Source: Promicromonospora sukumoe 327MFSha3.1 (GTDB lineage: Bacteria > Actinomycetota > Actinomycetes > Actinomycetales > Cellulomonadaceae). Taken from it: a stretch of DNA of 64,000 nt. The stretch covers positions 248,001-312,000 of the forward strand of contig NZ_ARQM01000011.1 of NCBI RefSeq assembly GCF_000385135.1. Reading direction: 5' to 3'. Of the stretch, positions 58,898-64,000 are shown one piece after another (positions within the stretch are counted from its first letter, which is position 1; each line of letters starts with the position of its first letter). The notes beneath the pieces were generated by a model, which ran no database searches, had not been told where the DNA came from, and worked only from the letters and a program-made list of their open reading frames with translations. A program made the position numbers and the translations under genes.

Positions 58898-60568
58898 ATG
58901 AGGATCCTCCTGCTGGTTTCTGCCTTCAACGGTCTTACCCAGCGGGTCTGGTGCTCCCTCAGGGAGCAGGGGCACGACGTCGGCGTCGAGCTCGCCCCGA
59001 CCTTCGAGTCGGGTGCCGCCATGACCCGCGCCGTCGAGCGGGTGGACCCGGACCTGATCCTCTGCCCCTTCCTCAAGCACCGCGTGCCGGACACGATCTA
59101 CGACCGCTGGCCGACCGTCATCGTGCACCCGGGCCCGGTGGGTGACCGCGGGCCCTCGTCGCTGGACCACGCGATCCGCGACGGCCGGGACCGCTGGGGC
59201 GTCACGGCCCTGTCCGCCGTCGAGGAGCTGGACGCCGGGCCGGTGTGGGCCACCGCCGTCTTCGACATGCCGGACCAGCCCATCTCCAAGAGCGCGCTGT
59301 ACAACAGCCGCGTCGCGGACGCCGCCATGGCCTGCATCGGCGAGGTGGTCCGCAAGGTCGCCGACGGCGAGCGGCCCATCCCCTCGGAGGCCTGCCTGCG
59401 GATCGTGCCGGTCAGCGGCGAGCTGCCGCTGCTGCGCCGCGAGGACTTCCGGATCGACTGGAGCCGCCCCGCCACCGAGCTGGAGCGGCTCGTCGCCGCG
59501 GCCGACGGCGCCCCCGGTGCCCCCGCCGGCGTGAACGGCCGCTCGGTCTGCGTGTTCGACGCCGTCGCGTCGCCGGAGCACACCGGCGCCCTGCCCGGCA
59601 CCGTGGTGGGCCGCAACCTCGACGCCGTGGCGATCGCCTGCGGCGTCGGCACGCTCTGGGTGGGCTACGCCGCCGAGCTGAGCGGGCGGCGCGGCACCAA
59701 GCTCCCGGCCGCACAGGTCATCGACGCGGGCAACGCCCCGTTCCGCCGCGTGCCGGACTCCATGGCGGAGACCACCTACGTGCGCGACGGCGCCGTCGGC
59801 TACCTGACGTTCCGCTCCTACAGCGGCGCGATGTACACCGAGCAGTGCCGCCGCATGACGAGCGCCGTGGAGAAGGCCCTCACCGAGGACACCCGGGTGC
59901 TGGTCATCAAGGGCACGGAGCACGCGTTCTCCAACGGGATCCACCTGGGCACCGTCGACGCGTCGCCCGACCCGGCCGCCGAGGCCTGGGACAACATCTG
60001 CGCCATCGACGAGCTCTGCCTCGCCATCGCGACCGCCGAGCAGCTCACGGTCGCCGCGTTCACCGCGAACGCCGGCGCCGGCGGCGTCATGGCCGGGCTG
60101 TGCGCGGACGTGACGCTGGCCCGCGAGGGCGTCGTCCTGAACCCGTACTACGACATGGGCATCTTCGGCTCCGAGCTGCACTCGTGGAGCATGCCGGCGC
60201 GGGTGGGCGACCACCGGGCGTCGCTGCTGCTGTCGCGCAAGCTGCCGATCTCGGTCGCCGAGGCGGCGCGGATCGGGCTGATCAGCGCCGTCGGGCCACG
60301 CGAGTGGGGCGAGTTCACCACCTGGCTGCAGTCGGCGGCGCAGGGGTATGAGGAGCCCGCGACGCTCGGCTGGATGCTCGCCGCGCGTGCGGAGCGCCGG
60401 GCGACCGACCGGCCGCTGTCGTACTACCAGACCATCGAGCTGGCCGAGATGGCGCGCGACTTCTTCGACGACCGCAACGCCTTCTCGGTGCACCGCCGGG
60501 CCTTCCTGCGCAAGACGGCCGCGGACGCCACGCCCGAGAAGCTCCGGTTCGCGACCTCTCGCGTCTGA
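58898..60568 (+). CDS. hoxX: HoxX-like hydrogenase maturation protein (formyltransferase-hydratase fusion)
   Basis: The 556-residue product joins an N-terminal formyltransferase domain (HPGPVGDRGPSSLDHAI, the HoxX form of the formyl-THF-binding motif) with a C-terminal crotonase-like domain (VIKGTEHAFSNGIHLGTVD; NAGAGGVMAGLCADVTLARE; DMGIFGSELHSWSMPARVG). HoxX uses formyl-THF to make CO for the active site of [NiFe]-hydrogenases under aerobic conditions. No hydrogenase or hyp gene is in the window, so it stands alone here. The ATG at 58898 begins the homology. Confidence 0.88.
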   Translation: MRILLLVSAFNGLTQRVWCSLREQGHDVGVELAPTFESGAAMTRAVERVDPDLILCPFLKHRVPDTIYDRWPTVIVHPGPVGDRGPSSLDHAIRDGRDRWGVTALSAVEELDAGPVWATAVFDMPDQPISKSALYNSRVADAAMACIGEVVRKVADGERPIPSEACLRIVPVSGELPLLRREDFRIDWSRPATELERLVAAADGAPGAPAGVNGRSVCVFDAVASPEHTGALPGTVVGRNLDAVAIACGVGTLWVGYAAELSGRRGTKLPAAQVIDAGNAPFRRVPDSMAETTYVRDGAVGYLTFRSYSGAMYTEQCRRMTSAVEKALTEDTRVLVIKGTEHAFSNGIHLGTVDASPDPAAEAWDNICAIDELCLAIATAEQLTVAAFTANAGAGGVMAGLCADVTLAREGVVLNPYYDMGIFGSELHSWSMPARVGDHRASLLLSRKLPISVAEAARIGLISAVGPREWGEFTTWLQSAAQGYEEPATLGWMLAARAERRATDRPLSYYQTIELAEMARDFFDDRNAFSVHRRAFLRKTAADATPEKLRFATSRV

Positions 60569-60726
60569 CTTCTCACCCGCTCGAGGTGCCGATCACCTGA
60601 CCGTTTGCCAATGTTGGTCGCGGTGTCGTGCAAGAACCACGCCGCTCGCCACATGACAGGGGTGGAGGCGTCGCATTCCTGCGACACACACCTGGTGGTG
60701 TCAGAGGCGAGCGGAAGGAACTGGGC

Positions 60727-61395
60727 ATGAGGATCGAGCGGACGAACCGGTCGGGTGCTGCGGCACGGACTCTCACGCGCGCGGGCGCGTCGGCGCTGGG
60801 CATCGGGGTGATCGCGGTCCTCGCGCTGGCGGGGTGCGCGCAGGCCGACACCTCGGGATCCCAGACGGGCGGGTCGGTGTCGACGTCGTCCCCGGAGGAG
60901 AGCGACATGACCAGCCCCAGCCCCAGCGCGTCCGACGGCGGGTCCGAGGACGGCAAGCTGCCGGAGGCCGCCGACATGGAGCTCGCCGCCGGGAACTCGG
61001 GCCGCGGCCTGCCGCCGGGGCTCGAGGGCAGCACCGACTCGACCGTGGGCGTCGCGTGGTCGCCGGAGCCCGGTCTGCTGTACGTCGTGACCAACGGTTC
61101 CAGCTCGTGCCCCACGTTCGCGGAGCCGCAGGCGACCATCGGCTCGGGCGGCGAGTCCAGCGGCAAGTCCGACGGCGTGGCCGCAGCGGACGGTGTGCTC
61201 ACGGTGACCTTCGTGCCCGCCGAGGACGGCATCTGCACCATGGACTTCGTGCCCACGACCACGGTGGTCGAGGTCCCGGCCGAGTCCGACACCGGGCAGC
61301 CGGTGCCTGTCCAGCTCGACGACAAGGGCAAGGTCGAGCTCCAGCCGCGCAGCGCCGACGGCGAGCCCGGCCCGGTCGCCTGGCTCGACTCGTGA
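60727..61395 (+). CDS. Hypothetical lipoprotein
   Basis: The 222-residue protein has a lipoprotein signal with lipobox LALAGC (Cys at about 38), a Ser/Thr/Pro-rich linker and a small domain with two Cys (SSSCPTFAEP; EDGICTMDF). ATG 60727 follows GGAAGGAA. I do not recognise the domain. Two small palindromes, GTCGCA-N4-TGCGAC (60670-60685) and an ACACC/GGTGT pair just after, lie in the 158-bp gap upstream. Confidence 0.78.
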   Translation: MRIERTNRSGAAARTLTRAGASALGIGVIAVLALAGCAQADTSGSQTGGSVSTSSPEESDMTSPSPSASDGGSEDGKLPEAADMELAAGNSGRGLPPGLEGSTDSTVGVAWSPEPGLLYVVTNGSSSCPTFAEPQATIGSGGESSGKSDGVAAADGVLTVTFVPAEDGICTMDFVPTTTVVEVPAESDTGQPVPVQLDDKGKVELQPRSADGEPGPVAWLDS

Positions 61396-61446
61396 GGGTC
61401 GCGTGTCGGTTCGCCAACGGGTAAGAAATCCACCGAGCACAACCGG

Positions 61447-61452
61447 TAGGTT
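61447..61452 (+). promoter_or_regulatory. -10 element of a leaderless promoter (lipoprotein hydrolase)
   Basis: TAGGTT, six bases, then the GTG start at 61459. There is no ribosome binding site. Confidence 0.5.
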
Positions 61453-61458
61453 GGCCGG

Positions 61459-63000
61459 GTGATTCGCCCCGCCCGCCGTCGTCAGCCTGCGGCCGTCGTC
61501 GCCACGCTGCTCGCTTCTGCCCTGCTCCTCGCCGCCTGCGGAGCACCTCCCAAGGTGCAGACGGCGCTGGAGGACGTGGGCAAGTCGGACGGCTCGGCGA
61601 CGGAGGGCGCGCCCAAGGGCTACGAGGACTACTACGGCCAGTCGCTGGAGTGGACCGAGTGCGGCGAGGACTTCCAGTGCGCGACGGCGGCGGCGCCGCT
61701 GTCGTGGCACGACCCGGGGGCGGGGAGCATCGAGATCGCGCTCAAGCGCATCCCCGCCACCGGGCAGAAGACCGGGTCTCTGCTGGTCAACCCGGGCGGG
61801 CCGGGCGGCTCCGGGGTCGACTTCGTGGCCGACCCGTCGCGCTTCGGGCAGGCGCTGCGCTCGTCGTTCGACATCGTCGGCTTCGACCCGCGCGGGGTGG
61901 GGCGGTCGACGCCGGTCAAGTGCTACGACGACGCCGGCAAGGACGAGTTCCTCAGCACGGACTACCCGTACACGCCGGAGGGCCTGGCGGAGCGGCAGGA
62001 CGCCGTCCGCGCCTGGGGCAAGGCGTGCGACGAGAACACCGGCCCGCTGCTGGGCAACGTGGACACCCAGTCCGCGGCGCGCGACATGGACATGCTCCGG
62101 GGCGCGCTCGGCGACGACGAGCTGAACTACCTCGGCTACTCGTACGGCACCCAGCTCGGGGCGACCTACGCCGGCCTCTTCCCGGACCGGGCCGGCCGCC
62201 TCGTGCTCGACGGCGCGCTGGACACCACGCTCAGCTCCGACGAGGTGGCGCTGCAGCAGGCCGAGGGCTTCGAGAGCGCGCTGCGCGCCTACGTGACCGA
62301 CTGCCAGGCGGGCAGCGACTGCCCGCTCGGTGACGACGTGGACGCCGGCCTGAAGCGGATCCAGGACATGGTCGAGGACGCCGAGCCCAACCCGATCCCG
62401 ACGTCGTCGGGGCGGGACGTGACCAAGAAGCTCGCGTTCTACGGCGTGGCCGTGACGATGTACGACGAGGCCTCCTGGTCGTTCCTCACCCAGGCGCTGC
62501 GGGAGGTCTTCTGGGAGGGCACCGGCGACGACCTGCTCTACCTGGCGGACGTCTACAACGACCGCAACGACGACGGCACCTTCAAGTCCAACAGCGAGGA
62601 GGCGTTCCGCGCGATCAACTGCGCCGACTCCCGCGCCGAGGAGGACATGACGAAGATGCGCGACATCGCCGCCGAGATCGAGGCCGCCGCCCCCACCCTC
62701 GGCGAGTCGTTCGGCTACTCCGGCATCGAGTGCACCGACTGGCCGTACCCGCCGGCCGAGCAGGAGTTCGACCCCGCCGCCAAGGGTGCGCCGCCGATCG
62801 TCGTCATCGGCACCACGAACGACCCGGCCACCCCGTACCGCTGGGCCGAGGCCCTCGCGGACACGCTGTCGACGGGTGTTCTGGTGACCTACGAGGGCGA
62901 GGGGCACACGGCCTACGGCCGCTCCAACACCTGCGTCAGCAACGCCGTGGAGACCTACCTGCTGGAGGGCAAGGCGCCGAAGGACGGGCTCACCTGCTGA
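61459..63000 (+). CDS. Alpha/beta-hydrolase lipoprotein (S33 tripeptidyl aminopeptidase-like)
   Basis: The 513-residue exported lipoprotein has lipobox LLLAACG (Cys27), the oxyanion segment VNPGGPGGSGV, the nucleophile elbow GYSYGTQLG, and late Asp (TTNDPATPY) and His (EGEGHTAYG). This matches secreted mycelial peptidases SlpD/SlpE and S33 proline-type aminopeptidases. Two pairs of Cys in the mature part suggest disulfides. The gene appears to be transcribed leaderless from GTG 61459. Confidence 0.92.
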   Translation: MIRPARRRQPAAVVATLLASALLLAACGAPPKVQTALEDVGKSDGSATEGAPKGYEDYYGQSLEWTECGEDFQCATAAAPLSWHDPGAGSIEIALKRIPATGQKTGSLLVNPGGPGGSGVDFVADPSRFGQALRSSFDIVGFDPRGVGRSTPVKCYDDAGKDEFLSTDYPYTPEGLAERQDAVRAWGKACDENTGPLLGNVDTQSAARDMDMLRGALGDDELNYLGYSYGTQLGATYAGLFPDRAGRLVLDGALDTTLSSDEVALQQAEGFESALRAYVTDCQAGSDCPLGDDVDAGLKRIQDMVEDAEPNPIPTSSGRDVTKKLAFYGVAVTMYDEASWSFLTQALREVFWEGTGDDLLYLADVYNDRNDDGTFKSNSEEAFRAINCADSRAEEDMTKMRDIAAEIEAAAPTLGESFGYSGIECTDWPYPPAEQEFDPAAKGAPPIVVIGTTNDPATPYRWAEALADTLSTGVLVTYEGEGHTAYGRSNTCVSNAVETYLLEGKAPKDGLTC

Positions 63001-63050
63001 CCTCCTGCGGGGCGCCGTTCCGCCGGTCAGGGAAGTCACACGGTTTCGCT

Positions 63051-63080
63051 TTGGAACCTGGGTCATGCATTGGGTACAGT
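63051..63080 (+). promoter_or_regulatory. tRNA-Thr promoter
   Basis: TTGGAA (63051-63056), 18 bp, TACAGT (63075-63080), about 45 bp before the mature 5' end of the tRNA. Confidence 0.55.
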
Positions 63081-63125
63081 TGGGCCCGCTCACCCATCCG
63101 GTCCTGACCGGTGTGCGGTGCGTGC

Positions 63126-63198
63126 GCCGCCTTAGCTCAGTCGGCAGAGCGTCTCACTCGTAATGAGAAGGTCGTGGGTTCGATTCCCACAGGCGGCT
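63126..63198 (+). tRNA. tRNA-Thr (anticodon CGT)
   Basis: A full cloverleaf can be folded: acceptor GCCGCCT with AGGCGGC, D-arm GCTC/GAGC, anticodon arm TCTCA/TGAGA with loop CTCGTAA (anticodon CGT at 63159-63161), variable loop AGGTC and T-arm GTGGG/CCCAC with TTCGATT. The CCA end is not encoded. It reads the ACG threonine codon. Confidence 0.97.
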
Positions 63199-63209
63199 CA
63201 GTGTGAAGG

Positions 63210-63241
63210 AAGGCCCGGAACCTCGACGGTTCCGGGCCTTT
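63210..63241 (+). terminator. Intrinsic terminator after tRNA-Thr
   Basis: A 13-bp GC-rich stem (AAGGCCCGGAACC with GGTTCCGGGCCTT), a 5-base loop and a short T run, 12 bp after the tRNA. Confidence 0.85.
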
Positions 63242-63313
63242 CGCGTTGCTGCTTGCCGATCGGCTGTACCGCGTCCGGTGAGATGCCCCGGACGCGCCCG
63301 TCTCGGTCAGCGG

Positions 63314-63362
63314 TTGGCATGGCTGTGTTTCTCGCTCTAGGCTGTTTCTCACGATGAGAAAC
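63314..63362 (+). promoter_or_regulatory. Antitoxin promoter with palindromic operator
   Basis: TTGGCA (63314-63319), 18 bp, TAGGCT (63338-63343). GTTTCTC-N5-GAGAAAC (63344-63362) is a perfect inverted repeat that spans the start codon. An extra direct copy of GTTTCTC lies at 63327-63333, inside the spacer. The layout fits autorepression. Confidence 0.65.
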
Positions 63363-64000
63363 AGCGGTTTTCGGGAAACAGAGATCGTGGAGGGCGCGCT
63401 TCGTCGCGTCACCGACCTGTTGCCTGGTTCGTGGGAACTCCTGGTGCGTCGTCAGGTTCGGAACGGCTCGCTGCCTTTCGACGCCGTTGTCGAACTGGTC
63501 GCACCAACCCGTGAGCGAGTCTCTTTCGTCATCGAGGCGCTGCGGTCGGGCACCCTGCCGACGAACACCCTGATCGACCTCCTCCTGGCACTGGAACGGC
63601 CGGCAGGCGTGCCGCTCTTGTTCGTCTCGGACTACATCGGGCCAACGGTCCGTCGCGCTGCTGCCGAGAAGGGCATCAACTTCGCCGACACCACAGGCTG
63701 GGTCCGCATCGTCAACGACAACCCCTTGATCCTCCTGACCGGGCAGGGCGCCGATCGGTCTCCCCGCACGCGGTCCAGCAGCGCTGTGACTCGGCTGAAT
63801 GGACGTGCTGCAGGTCGCACGGTGCGAGCACTCGCCGCCGCTCAGCTGCCCGTCGGGGTCAGAGATCTCGCGGCCATCGCAGACGTGGCCCCCAGCTCCG
63901 TCTCCAAGCTGCTCGTCACCCTTGCCTCGGAGGGCATCGTCGATCGTGACTCCGACGGGAGTGTGCTCGCCGTCAGGCGGCGATCACTCATCGGGCGATG
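63354..64000 (+). CDS. AbiEi-like antitoxin / HTH regulator, C-terminus cut by window edge
   Basis: An open frame of at least 215 codons starts at ATG 63354 and runs off the right edge. The middle part (VPLLFVSDYIGPTVRRAAAE then FADTTGWVRI) has the restriction-endonuclease-like fold pattern found in AbiEi-type antitoxins and related regulators. A helix-turn-helix follows (VRDLAAIADVAPSSVSKLLV). The palindromic operator over its start supports an autorepressing antitoxin. In type IV systems a nucleotidyltransferase toxin follows, which would lie outside the window. Lower GC than neighbours and position beside a tRNA suggest an acquired segment. Confidence 0.65.
   Translation, partial: MRNSGFRETEIVEGALRRVTDLLPGSWELLVRRQVRNGSLPFDAVVELVAPTRERVSFVIEALRSGTLPTNTLIDLLLALERPAGVPLLFVSDYIGPTVRRAAAEKGINFADTTGWVRIVNDNPLILLTGQGADRSPRTRSSSAVTRLNGRAAGRTVRALAAAQLPVGVRDLAAIADVAPSSVSKLLVTLASEGIVDRDSDGSVLAVRRRSLIGR

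Overview
The window comes from a high-GC Gram-positive actinobacterium. GC is around 70 percent, GTG and TTG starts are common, and stop/start overlaps of the ATGA or GTGA type recur. Many promoters read as leaderless. The gene set (SigE-like ECF sigma factors, streptogrisin-type proteases, a HemD-like NnaR regulator) fits a Cellulomonadaceae/Promicromonosporaceae-like lineage, but that placement is inference. Layout: 1-7382 (minus strand) is a respiratory nitrate reductase operon narGHJI followed by a NarK-type transporter cut by the left edge; narG carries a one-base frameshift. 7640-13139 (plus) is a nitrate transporter plus assimilatory nitrate reductase catalytic and electron-transfer subunits. 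A Fic AMPylator with its own palindromic operator sits next (13357-14562). 14665-19724 is nirB-nirD-cobA-nnaR: nitrite reductase, siroheme synthesis and a HemD-like regulator. 19862-21991 holds a TetR/GyrI-like pair divergent from a methyltransferase with twin operators. 22240-32910 is an array of four SigE-type ECF sigma genes and five related membrane proteins with paralogous extracellular domains. One sigma is fused to its membrane ectodomain in a single polypeptide. Five transcription units in the array carry the same AAC-N17-CGT(C/A) promoter-like motif at exactly the same spacing. An MpaB-type oxygenase lies inside the array on the other strand. 33026-48195 is mostly housekeeping and secreted functions: M18 aminopeptidase, XRE-TPR regulator, HAD hydrolase, K+-independent H+-pyrophosphatase, DinB-like protein, secreted M14 carboxypeptidase, M20 peptidase, a CD225-like membrane protein and a methyltransferase. 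48337-52332 is a LysR regulator and two tandem secreted S1 proteases. 52449-58754 is PAP2 phosphatase, topA, a PNPOx-like protein, tmk and holB. 58898-63000 is an orphan HoxX and two lipoproteins, followed by tRNA-Thr(CGT) with a terminator and the start of an AbiEi-like antitoxin cut by the right edge. Cross-cutting signal: the window is peppered with REP-like palindromic elements. One family is exactly 42 bp (14+14+14) in six copies. Three of these lie inside nas, nirD and cobA and are translated in the same frame, adding 14 codons each. A second family (core GGTCTCGACAGGCTCGACCAGCG) is inserted in frame in narG, nas, nasB, nirB and the M18 peptidase as well as between genes. The nitrogen genes carry most of the coding insertions. 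Taken together, the strongest candidates for something undescribed are the ECF/ectodomain array with its shared promoter and the frame-preserving palindromic elements that become part of proteins.
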